DNA of 64,000 nt, from assembly GCF_022842145.1 (NCBI RefSeq), contig NZ_JALHQD010000009.1:116487-180486 (forward strand), written 5' to 3'. This DNA comes from Tabrizicola sp. Lineage in GTDB: Bacteria > Pseudomonadota > Alphaproteobacteria > Rhodobacterales > Rhodobacteraceae. Below are positions 1-8,381 of this stretch, piece after piece. Each line of letters begins with the position of its first letter. Position 1 is the first letter of the stretch. The notes under the pieces are model-generated. The model was not told the DNA's origin. It was given only the letters and a program-made list of their open reading frames with translations, and did not search any database. A program made the position numbers and the translations under genes.

Positions 1-1
1 G

Positions 2-622
<621 letters not shown>

Positions 623-682
623 ACGCAGGGCCGACGGGCGGCGGTTGACCAATGGCGCAGGGCCGCGTAGCCATGCCCGACC

Positions 683-2131
683 ATGGTTGACTTCCGCCCT
701 GTCGCCTACGTCATCGGCCGCATCCTGATCGTGCTTGCGATCCTGATGCTGGCGCCCGCCATCATCGACTGGCGGGCGGGGCTGGCGAATGGCTATGACT
801 TCCTGGCCTGCGCTGCGCTGACAGGCGTCGTCGGTGCGGCGCTTACGCTGTCGACCGGCAACGCGCTGGGGCAGGGGCTGGACACGCGGCAGGCCTATCT
901 GCTGACGGCGGGGATCTGGTTCCTGGTCCCCTTCTTCGGGGCATTGCCCTTCTGGATCGGGGCGCCGGGGCTGTCGCTGCAATATGCCTATTTCGAGGCC
1001 GTCTCGGGGATCACGACAACCGGGGCGACGGTGATCTATGGGCTTGAGGACCTGCCGGCGGGGATGAACCTGTGGCGCGGCATGCTGAACTGGCTGGGTG
1101 GGCTCGGGATCGCTTTCATCGCGATGATCTTCCTGCCGCTGATGCGGATCGGGGGGATGCAGTTCTTCCGGACCGAAGGGTTCGACACTTTCGGCAAGGC
1201 CCTGCCGCGCGCGACTGACATCGCACGGCAGCTCCTGTTCGTCTATTCGGCCCTGACCGTGGCCTGCATCGCCACCTATTCGGCCATCGGGATGGAGACG
1301 CTGGACGCCGTGGTCGGCGGCTTTGCGACCATCGCCACGGGCGGGTTCTTCCCGGCGGACGTGTCGTTCAACAAATATGCCGGGGCGGGCGAGTATTTCG
1401 GGGCGCTGTTCATGATCCTCGGCAGCCTGCCCTATATCCGCTATGTCCAGCTGGTGAACGGGAGCGCTCTGCCGCTGTGGCAGGACAGTCAGGCGCGGGC
1501 CTATCTGCGCTGGCTGGCCTATGCGGTGTTGTCCGTCACCGTCTGGCGGGTCTGGACGACCGGCGACCCGGTCGAGCCCATCTTCCGCGAAGCGCTGTTC
1601 AACCTGACGTCGATCATGTCCTCAACCGGGTTCTTTTCCGGCAGTTTCCCGGTCTGGGGCGGGTTCATGCTGGTGGTGGCTTTTGTGATCGGTATCGTCG
1701 GGGCCTGTTCGGGATCATCCGCGGCCGGGCTGTCGGTGTTCCGGGTCCAGCTTGTTCTGGCGGTGATGAAGCGTGAGGTACGCAGGATCGGCAATCCGTC
1801 TACGGTCGATCCGATCCGCTATGACGGACGCGCGGTCGAAGAGGACGTGCTGAACGCGCTGATCCTGTTCGTGTCGAGTTTCATCCTGATCCTGGGCGTG
1901 ATGAGCGTGGGAATGACGCTGATGGGGGTCGACACCGTTTCGGCGCTGTTCGCGGTCTGGACGTCGCTGGGCAACGTGGGTTACGGCTTCGGCCCGCTCG
2001 TGGAACGCACCGGCACCTTCATCGACTTTCCGCCCGGTGCCATCGCGATCATGACGCTGTGCATGATCCTTGGCCGTCTCGGCCTGCTGGCGATCCTTGT
2101 CCTGGTGCTGCCCAGCTTCTGGCGGCGCTAG
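683..2131 (+). CDS. trkH: Trk-type potassium uptake membrane subunit TrkH
   Basis: Ion-conducting subunit of the Trk K+ uptake system in the inner membrane; family members work with the peripheral NAD/ATP-binding TrkA, which is not in this window. At 482 aa it has the usual family length. It shows repeated hydrophobic segments and Gly-rich pore loops (SGITTTGATV near 112-121, GGFATIATGGF near 212-222, SIMSSTGFF near 310-318), the four-fold selectivity-filter layout of the KtrB/TrkH superfamily. The ATG at 683 follows 60 non-coding bases. The 3' end overlaps the convergent SPOR/protease-like gene by four bases (shared CTAG), so the two are not co-transcribed. Confidence 0.92.
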   Translation: MVDFRPVAYVIGRILIVLAILMLAPAIIDWRAGLANGYDFLACAALTGVVGAALTLSTGNALGQGLDTRQAYLLTAGIWFLVPFFGALPFWIGAPGLSLQYAYFEAVSGITTTGATVIYGLEDLPAGMNLWRGMLNWLGGLGIAFIAMIFLPLMRIGGMQFFRTEGFDTFGKALPRATDIARQLLFVYSALTVACIATYSAIGMETLDAVVGGFATIATGGFFPADVSFNKYAGAGEYFGALFMILGSLPYIRYVQLVNGSALPLWQDSQARAYLRWLAYAVLSVTVWRVWTTGDPVEPIFREALFNLTSIMSSTGFFSGSFPVWGGFMLVVAFVIGIVGACSGSSAAGLSVFRVQLVLAVMKREVRRIGNPSTVDPIRYDGRAVEEDVLNALILFVSSFILILGVMSVGMTLMGVDTVSALFAVWTSLGNVGYGFGPLVERTGTFIDFPPGAIAIMTLCMILGRLGLLAILVLVLPSFWRR

Positions 2132-3885
2132 TCCCAGCAGGAGACGAGCGCGGTCATCCCGGTCGCGGTTTCGGCCAGCGCGCCGGGCGCAAGGGGCGTG
2201 GCTGCGGTCGCGGCTTGCGGGGCAAGGCCCGCCTGGGTGAGGAGGCGGTTGATCTCGGACCCCGCCAGCGCGAAAGCCACCCCGGCGGGAAGCTGCTTGC
2301 CGCCTTGCGCGGAAGCTGGCAGCAGCATCCCGACCACCGTGCCGGTCCCGTCCAGCACCGCGCCGCCAGCATCGCCGGGCAGGCTTTGCAGCGCCAGGCG
2401 GGCAAGACCGGCCTCGCCGTTCAGGCCCTTGGCGTCCTCGAACGTGCCGAAGGTCAGGACCGGAGCGGGCAGCCGGTCTTCGTAGGAATAGCCGGACACG
2501 GTGATTTCCGCACCGATCCGGGTCGAAGCACTGGCAAGGGCCGCCACGGCGCGGGGCGCAAGCGGGGCCTGCGGTTTCAGGAGTGCCAGGCCCGTGGAGG
2601 CGTCCGAGAGCGCAACCTCGGCCTCCGTTGTGCGGTCGATGGTGACGCGAGCGCACTGGGCGACGGCCTCGACGGTGGTTGCGACCATACCGTCGGCCGA
2701 CACGAAGAAACCCGTCCGGCTGAACTTCGGTTTGCGCACCTCGAGCCCGGCCAGAAGCCCGGCCTTGGTGCCGGCGTCCATCGCCACCATTCCGGGATCG
2801 AGGACCTTTTCGCCGTCGGGCGAGAAACTGTCCTGCAGCACCTTCAGAATGCGGGCGTCGCGGGGTTCGTTTCCGGGGGTCGACATCAGCATCCAGCCCT
2901 TGATCCGGTCGCCGTTCAGTTCGGCGAACACCGTGGTGTCGAGCTGGGCCGAGGTGCCGCGGATGCGGAAACTGCGGTCGTCGCGGTCGCGCACACCGTC
3001 CAGCGGTACGGATTGCAGCGTCTGCAGCACGTCGTAAAGGCCGTTGAGTGCGGCCTGATCGCCCGGCTGCGAGATCAGCACGATCTTCGGAGCGCCCTCG
3101 ATCTTGGCACGGTAGTGGACGAAGGGCGGCTCGTAATGGTCGAACTCGACCAGAGCGAGGGGCAGGATGACGGTGATACCGGATTCCGTCTCGACCACCT
3201 GTTCAAAGCCGTAGGCAGCCAGCTCGCCCTGCCAGGCGTCCAGAAGCTCGCGACGCTGGCGTGTAGTCAGGATGCCGGTGGCCTCATAGCCCCGTGCGTC
3301 CTGCCAGGCCGACATTGACGTGCGGGTGCCGGGACCGAAGGCGCCATCGATGGCCGAGGGGTAGTAGCCGAACCATTTCAGCGCGGTCTGCAGGTCCTGG
3401 CGTTCTTCCAGGGTCAGCAATGCTTCGCCGTCGCGGGCCTGCTGGCGGTCTTCGTCGGGGGTGGCGGCGGGCTCAGGCTCGGGCGCGGGCTCAGGCTCGG
3501 CGGCCGTCGTCTCGGTCGCGGGATCGACGGCCGCCGGGGCAGGCGTCCCCGCGGCGGGCCAGAACTGCTCGCGGAGATCGCGGCGAAAGGCGATGAAGCT
3601 GTCGGAGGGGATCAGCCGTTCCGACTTGAGCTGGGCGAGGAGGTCCGCCGCTTCGGCTTGCGGGAAGGGGCCGATCAGGACGCCGAACCAGCCCGAACGC
3701 AGATCGAAGCCCGCCGTTTCGGGGAAAAGCGCGCCATAGGACTGGGCACGGGCTTCTGCCGTGGCGCGGTCGGGATGCGCCTCGACCTGAATGTAGACCT
3801 CGCCGTCCTGGGCCGCGCCTGCTGTGGGGTGCATCAGCAGCAGAACGGACAGAAGAAGGGCCAACACGGCAACGGGTCTGAACAT
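2128..3885 (-). CDS. SPOR / peptidoglycan-binding / trypsin-like (degenerate) protein
   Basis: Predicted exported envelope protein of 585 aa. A signal peptide covers about residues 1-25 (hydrophobic core, then AGAAQ). A SPOR-like segment follows at about 28-110, then a Pro/Glu/Ala-rich linker, a peptidoglycan-binding domain at about 155-215 (LQTALKWFGYYPSAIDGAFG), and a C-terminal trypsin-like beta-barrel fold at about 395-555. The serine-protease motifs are altered: the His region reads MVATTVEAV, the Asp region TGLALLKP, and the nucleophile region GDAGGAVLD instead of GDSGG. It is therefore probably catalytically inactive, or acts as a binding module. It converges on trkH and is read away from glyQ. 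The domain series is clear; the cellular role is unknown. Confidence 0.8.
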   Translation of the reverse strand: MFRPVAVLALLLSVLLLMHPTAGAAQDGEVYIQVEAHPDRATAEARAQSYGALFPETAGFDLRSGWFGVLIGPFPQAEAADLLAQLKSERLIPSDSFIAFRRDLREQFWPAAGTPAPAAVDPATETTAAEPEPAPEPEPAATPDEDRQQARDGEALLTLEERQDLQTALKWFGYYPSAIDGAFGPGTRTSMSAWQDARGYEATGILTTRQRRELLDAWQGELAAYGFEQVVETESGITVILPLALVEFDHYEPPFVHYRAKIEGAPKIVLISQPGDQAALNGLYDVLQTLQSVPLDGVRDRDDRSFRIRGTSAQLDTTVFAELNGDRIKGWMLMSTPGNEPRDARILKVLQDSFSPDGEKVLDPGMVAMDAGTKAGLLAGLEVRKPKFSRTGFFVSADGMVATTVEAVAQCARVTIDRTTEAEVALSDASTGLALLKPQAPLAPRAVAALASASTRIGAEITVSGYSYEDRLPAPVLTFGTFEDAKGLNGEAGLARLALQSLPGDAGGAVLDGTGTVVGMLLPASAQGGKQLPAGVAFALAGSEINRLLTQAGLAPQAATAATPLAPGALAETATGMTALVSCWD

Positions 3886-4044
3886 GGGACGGTCCTGCGC
3901 AAGGCGTTTTGCGCACCTTTAGTCAGTGCGCGTGTGGCGGCAAGGGTGAAACCGGTCACGTTTGCGCCGGTCCTTTCCGGAATTGACCCTTTCGCCCCCA
4001 GTGGATAGGGAAGGCGCCAGTCCAGCCCCTGCCAGAGGCCGCCC

Positions 4045-4971
4045 ATGTCCGACGCCCCCTCCACGCCCCGAAGCTTCCAGGAGATCATCCTGCGGCTGCA
4101 GTCCTACTGGGCGGCACAGGGCTGCGCGGTCCTGCAGCCCTATGACATGGAAGTGGGCGCGGGCACCTTTCACCCGGCGACGACGCTGCGCAGCCTGGGC
4201 ACGAAGCCCTGGGCCGCCGCTTACGTGCAGCCCTCCCGCCGCCCCACGGACGGGCGCTATGGCGAGAACCCGAACCGGCTGCAGCACTATTACCAATATC
4301 AGGTCATCATCAAACCCAGCCCGCCCGACCTGCAGGCGTTGTATCTGGGCTCGCTTCAGGCGATCGGGATCGACCTTGGCCTCCATGACATCCGCTTTGT
4401 CGAGGACGACTGGGAAAGCCCGACGCTGGGCGCCTGGGGTCTGGGCTGGGAGGTCTGGTGCGACGGGATGGAGGTCAGCCAGTTCACCTATTTCCAGCAG
4501 GTCGGCGGGCATGACTGCAAGCCCGTGTCCGGCGAGCTGACCTATGGTCTGGAGCGGCTGGCGATGTACGTGATGGGCATCGATCATGTGATGGACATGC
4601 CATTCAACGATCCCGCCAGCCCGATCCCTTTGAAATACGGCGACATCTTCCGGCAGTCGGAAGAGGAATACAGCCGCCACAACTTCGACGGGGCGGATAC
4701 CGAGATGCTGTTTCGGCACTTCGAGGCGGCAGAAAAGGAATGCGCGCGTCTTCTGGCGTTCGAGCCCGAGGACCCGAAATCCGGCAAGCGGATCATCATG
4801 GCGCATCCGGCCTATGACCAGACGATCAAGGCCAGCCACCTGTTCAACCTTCTCGACGCCCGGGGCGTGATCTCGGTCACCGAACGGCAGGCCTATATCG
4901 GTCGGGTGCGGGCCTTGGCAAAGCAATGCGCCGATGCTTTCCGCCAGACCGAAGCGGGGGCGGATCAGTGA
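4045..4971 (+). CDS. glyQ: Glycine--tRNA ligase alpha subunit
   Basis: Catalytic alpha subunit of the bacterial alpha2beta2 glycyl-tRNA synthetase, which charges tRNA-Gly in the cytoplasm. The 308-aa length is typical. The N-terminus contains the family stretch ending [20 protein letters not shown], and the class II core includes [20 protein letters not shown]. It is the first gene of an operon whose beta subunit (glyS) is the fourth gene, after a DUF6446 gene and an FkbM methyltransferase. The next start (GTG 4968) overlaps the glyQ stop, which indicates translational coupling. Confidence 0.97.
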   Translation: MSDAPSTPRSFQEIILRLQSYWAAQGCAVLQPYDMEVGAGTFHPATTLRSLGTKPWAAAYVQPSRRPTDGRYGENPNRLQHYYQYQVIIKPSPPDLQALYLGSLQAIGIDLGLHDIRFVEDDWESPTLGAWGLGWEVWCDGMEVSQFTYFQQVGGHDCKPVSGELTYGLERLAMYVMGIDHVMDMPFNDPASPIPLKYGDIFRQSEEEYSRHNFDGADTEMLFRHFEAAEKECARLLAFEPEDPKSGKRIIMAHPAYDQTIKASHLFNLLDARGVISVTERQAYIGRVRALAKQCADAFRQTEAGADQ

Positions 4972-5444
4972 ATGCTGGCAAGATCATCGTGGGGGTCATC
5001 TTGATCGTCGCAGCCGCCGCTGGCGCTTTCCTGTGGTACACCGCCGAACGCGCATTTTATGAACCCGTGGCCTTCCAGCCCGGCGCGGAAATCCGGCTGG
5101 TGCCGCTGACCGGCGACCAGCCCGAGGCCATCGTGGTCGAGGGGGTCGAGGGGATCGACGCGGTCAGCTCTCCCATCAAGTTCCGCGCCTGCTTCACCAC
5201 GCCCCTGTCGTTGGCGATGCTGACCGAAACCTACCGCGACTACCCTAAGGCCGAGCCGCTGGTCGCCCCGCGCGGCTTTGACTGCTTTGACGCGCAGGCC
5301 ATCGGGCAGGCGCTGGAAAGCGGCGAGGCGCTGGCCTTCCTGTCCGAGCCCGAGATCCATCCCGGCGTCGACCGGGTCGTCGCCGTTTTCCCCGACGGGC
5401 GCGCCTTCGCCTGGCACCAGCTGAACGGCAACCTCGCGGAGTGA
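4968..5444 (+). CDS. DUF6446-type membrane-anchored protein
   Basis: 158-aa protein of unknown function with one N-terminal transmembrane or signal-anchor helix (about residues 5-24, [19 protein letters not shown]) and a periplasmic remainder. I place the start at GTG 4968, which overlaps the glyQ TGA; the frame is also open upstream from an ATG at 4926 inside glyQ, but that start would delay the hydrophobic segment. It resembles the Rhodobacteraceae proteins found between glyQ and glyS (DUF6446, recalled from family knowledge). Its own stop overlaps the next GTG start. Why a membrane protein sits inside a tRNA-synthetase operon is not known; conserved position rather than function is the main clue. 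Confidence 0.7.
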   Translation: MNAGKIIVGVILIVAAAAGAFLWYTAERAFYEPVAFQPGAEIRLVPLTGDQPEAIVVEGVEGIDAVSSPIKFRACFTTPLSLAMLTETYRDYPKAEPLVAPRGFDCFDAQAIGQALESGEALAFLSEPEIHPGVDRVVAVFPDGRAFAWHQLNGNLAE

Positions 5445-6112
5445 GCATGGCCGAGGCCGAGGACGCCCTGAGGAAGCTGAAGCGCCGTCACAAGCGCGAC
5501 CTGCGCCATGCGCGGGCCGAGGGGCTGCTGGCTGGCGTCGTGTCGATGTTGCGGCCGGGGGATGTGGCGGTGGACTGCGGCGCGAACCGGGGCGACGTGA
5601 CCGAGGTGCTGGCGTCGTCGGGTGCGACGGTTCATGCCTTCGAGCCCGATCCCTATAATCTGGCCCACCTGCAGGATCGCTTTGCCACGGCGTCGAACGT
5701 GACGTTGCATTCGGCGGCGGTGGGGGTGGAGGCCGGGACCGTGCGGCTGATGCGGGCGGCAAACTGGGACGACAACCCGGACTTTGCGTCGGTGAAAAGC
5801 ACCGTCGTTGCGGGGGGCCACAACATCGCGGAAGGCGAGGGGATCGACGTGCCGATGATCGACTTCCCGGCCTTTCTGCGCGGGCTTCTGGACGCGCAGG
5901 ACCGGATCGCCTTCATCAAGATGGACATCGAGGGCGCCGAGCTGGACCTGCTTGAGGCGATGCTGGACGCCCGCCTTTTCGATCATATCCAGCTGACCGT
6001 CGCCGAAACCCATGAGCACAAGTTCAAGGACCTGCGCCCGCGCTTTGCCGATCTTCGCGCTGCCATCGCCGCCGCCTATCCGCCCGCCCGCGTGAACCTC
6101 GACTGGATCTAG
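5441..6112 (+). CDS. FkbM-family methyltransferase
   Basis: S-adenosylmethionine-dependent methyltransferase of the FkbM family, 223 aa. Motif I is VDCGANRGD (about 44-52), followed by the acidic HAFEPD strand end (about 65-70). The FkbM signature FIKMDIEGAELDLLEAM lies about 60 residues from the C-terminus. Members O-methylate polyketides, sugars or glycans; the substrate here cannot be inferred. GTG 5441 overlaps the upstream stop (GTGA); ATG 5447 is an alternative. glyS begins 10 bases downstream, so it is inside the glyQ-glyS operon, which is odd for a putative glycan or natural-product enzyme. Confidence 0.85.
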   Translation: MSMAEAEDALRKLKRRHKRDLRHARAEGLLAGVVSMLRPGDVAVDCGANRGDVTEVLASSGATVHAFEPDPYNLAHLQDRFATASNVTLHSAAVGVEAGTVRLMRAANWDDNPDFASVKSTVVAGGHNIAEGEGIDVPMIDFPAFLRGLLDAQDRIAFIKMDIEGAELDLLEAMLDARLFDHIQLTVAETHEHKFKDLRPRFADLRAAIAAAYPPARVNLDWI

Positions 6113-6121
6113 GAACCTGAA

Positions 6122-8290
6122 ATGCCCGACCTTCTGATCGAACTCTTCTCCGAGGAAATCCCGGCCCGGATGCAGGCTCGCGCCCGCGAGGACCTGCGCA
6201 GGCTGGTGACCGACGGGCTGGTCGAGGCGGGGCTGACCTATGCCTCGGCGGGCGCGTTTTCCACGCCCCGGCGGCTGGTGCTTTCGGTCGAGGGACTGAC
6301 CGGTGAGAGCCGCCCGGTGCGGGAAGAGCGGAAGGGGCCGTCCGTGTCGGCCCCGGCGCAGGCGGTCGAGGGGTTCCTGCGGTCCACCGGTCTGACGCCG
6401 GAGCAACTGGAACGGCGCGCGGACAAGAAGGGCGAGACCTTTTACGCCGTCGTGGAAAAGCCCGGCCGTCAGGCCTCCGAGATCGTGGCCGAGGTGCTGG
6501 AAGCGGTGATCCGCACCTTCCCCTGGCCGAAGTCGATGCGCTGGGGCTCGGGGACCTTGCGCTGGGTGCGGCCGTTGCAGTCGATCGTCTGCCTCCTGTC
6601 GGATGAGACCGGCGCGCATGTCGTGCCGCTGACGGTGGACGGGATCGTTGCGGGCAACGTGACCGAGGGGCATCGGTTCATGGGCAACGGGCGGTTCGTG
6701 GTGAACGGGTTCGACGACTATGCCGTGAAGCTGAAGCGCGCCAAGGTGGTGCTGGATTCCGCCGAGCGCGAGGCCGCGATCTGGCAGGGCGCGCAGAACC
6801 TGGCCTTCGCCTCGGGCATGGAAGTGGTCGCGGACCCCGGTTTGCTGGCCGAGGTCGCGGGGCTGGTAGAATGGCCGGTTCCGTTGATGGGCCGGATCGG
6901 CGAGGCCTTCCTGAGCCTGCCGCCCGAAGTCCTGCAGACCAGCATGAAGGAACACCAGAAGTTCTTTTCGGTCCGGAATCCGAAGACCGGGCGGATCGAG
7001 GGTTTTGTGACCGTCGCCAACATCGAGGCGGCGGATGGCGGCGAGGTGATCCTGAAGGGGAACCAGAAGGTCCTGGCCGCCCGCCTGTCGGACGCGAAGT
7101 TTTTCTGGGAGAACGACTTGCGCGTCGCCAAGGCAGGCATGGGCGAGTGGGTGGAGGGGCTGAAGTCGGTGACCTTCCAGGCGAAGCTGGGCTCGCAGGC
7201 GGAGCGGATCGAGCGGATCGCTGCGCTGGCGCGGGAGATTGCGCCGCTGGTCGGGGCCGATGCCGACGACACCGAACGCGCCGCGCGGATTGCCAAGCTG
7301 GACCTGCGGTCGGCGATGGTGGGGGAGTTCCCGGAACTGCAGGGCGTCATGGGCCGCTACTATGCGCTGGAGGCCGGGGAGAAGGCGTCCATCGCCGATG
7401 CCGCTCGCGACCACTGGCGGCCGAAGGGGGAGAGTGACTCCGTCCCGACCGAGCCGGTCTCGGTCGCCGTGGCGCTGGCCGACAAGATCGACACGCTGGC
7501 CGGCTTCTGGGCGATTGACGAGAAACCGACGGGGTCGAAGGATCCCTACGCGCTGCGGCGGGCGGCGCTGGGGGTGATCCGGTTGGTGCTGGGGAATGGG
7601 GTGAGGTCAAGTCTGGTGGTACTATTTGACGGGCACCTGAATCGCGTTCTTGCCGAAGCTGCTGAGAGGCACGCTGCGGAAGCTAGAAAACACGGTGGCG
7701 ACTATGCCTCCGCAACCGGCACGGCATTGACTGAATCTGACGGAAGAATGGTTTCGACGAACGCGGTAGACCTCCTCTCCTTCTTCCACGACCGCCTCAA
7801 GGTCTACCTCAAGGACCAGGGCATCCGGCACGACATCATCGACGCCTGCCTTGCCATGCCGGGGAACGACGACCTGACGCTCCTCGTGAAACGGGCCGAG
7901 GCGCTGGCGGCGGTGATGAAGACCGAGGACGGGGCGAACCTGATCCAGGGCTACAAGCGGGCGGCCAACATCCTGAGCCAGGCCGAGGCGAAGGACGGGG
8001 TCGAATACTCGTTCGGGGCAGACCCGAAGTTCGCGGAAACCGACGAGGAGCGGGCGCTGTTCGCGGCGCTGGACCAGGCCGAGGCGGCGATTGCTCCGGC
8101 GATGGCGCAAGAGGACTTCGGCACCGCGATGGCTGCGATGGCCGCCCTTCGCGCGCCGATAGATGCCTTCTTCACCACGGTCCAGGTGAACTCGGACAAC
8201 GCCATCGTCCGGCGGAACCGGCTCAACCTTCTGCACCGCATCCGGGCGATCTGTTCCGGCGTTGCCGATCTGACGCGCATCGAAGGCTGA
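6122..8290 (+). CDS. glyS: Glycine--tRNA ligase beta subunit
   Basis: Beta subunit of the alpha2beta2 glycyl-tRNA synthetase, 722 aa, involved in tRNA recognition. The start LLIELFSEEIPARMQ and the ALRRAALGVIRLVL segment are diagnostic, and the C-terminal part carries the DALR-like anticodon-binding region. The ATG follows the FkbM gene by 10 bases. Residues about 492-551 (bases roughly 7,596-7,775) look foreign to the rest: codons such as CTA, TTT, AGA and TCT cluster there and the bases are visibly less GC-rich. This segment matches a length-variable loop between conserved blocks. The reading frame stays open throughout, so the gene should be functional. Confidence 0.96.
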   Translation: MPDLLIELFSEEIPARMQARAREDLRRLVTDGLVEAGLTYASAGAFSTPRRLVLSVEGLTGESRPVREERKGPSVSAPAQAVEGFLRSTGLTPEQLERRADKKGETFYAVVEKPGRQASEIVAEVLEAVIRTFPWPKSMRWGSGTLRWVRPLQSIVCLLSDETGAHVVPLTVDGIVAGNVTEGHRFMGNGRFVVNGFDDYAVKLKRAKVVLDSAEREAAIWQGAQNLAFASGMEVVADPGLLAEVAGLVEWPVPLMGRIGEAFLSLPPEVLQTSMKEHQKFFSVRNPKTGRIEGFVTVANIEAADGGEVILKGNQKVLAARLSDAKFFWENDLRVAKAGMGEWVEGLKSVTFQAKLGSQAERIERIAALAREIAPLVGADADDTERAARIAKLDLRSAMVGEFPELQGVMGRYYALEAGEKASIADAARDHWRPKGESDSVPTEPVSVAVALADKIDTLAGFWAIDEKPTGSKDPYALRRAALGVIRLVLGNGVRSSLVVLFDGHLNRVLAEAAERHAAEARKHGGDYASATGTALTESDGRMVSTNAVDLLSFFHDRLKVYLKDQGIRHDIIDACLAMPGNDDLTLLVKRAEALAAVMKTEDGANLIQGYKRAANILSQAEAKDGVEYSFGADPKFAETDEERALFAALDQAEAAIAPAMAQEDFGTAMAAMAALRAPIDAFFTTVQVNSDNAIVRRNRLNLLHRIRAICSGVADLTRIEG

Positions 8291-8316
8291 TAGCGCCCAA
8301 AGATTTGTCACCGGAC

Positions 8317-8339
8317 TGACATGTCACGCTTGATTGACA
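8317..8339. promoter_or_regulatory. Candidate operator and -35-like element upstream of the PPDK-like gene
   Basis: A perfect dyad TGTCA-N8-TGACA lies at 8322-8339 (TGT-N12-ACA overall). It is overlapped on its left by the 10-base palindrome TGACATGTCA (8317-8326), and its right arm forms a TTGACA (8334-8339) resembling a -35 box. The spacing TGT-N12-ACA equals the published PpsR/CrtJ consensus of Rhodobacter, but whether this organism has that regulator cannot be seen here. Confidence 0.35.
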
Positions 8340-8381
8340 GGGGTTTCGGCGTATTCTGCACCTGAACAAAAAGGTGCTGCG

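Noticed and set aside
5240..7414. 724-codon open frame on the minus strand opposite glyS
   Set aside because: It is the antisense shadow of high-GC glyS codons; the product is His/Arg/Gly-rich with no domain, while glyS has clear family motifs.
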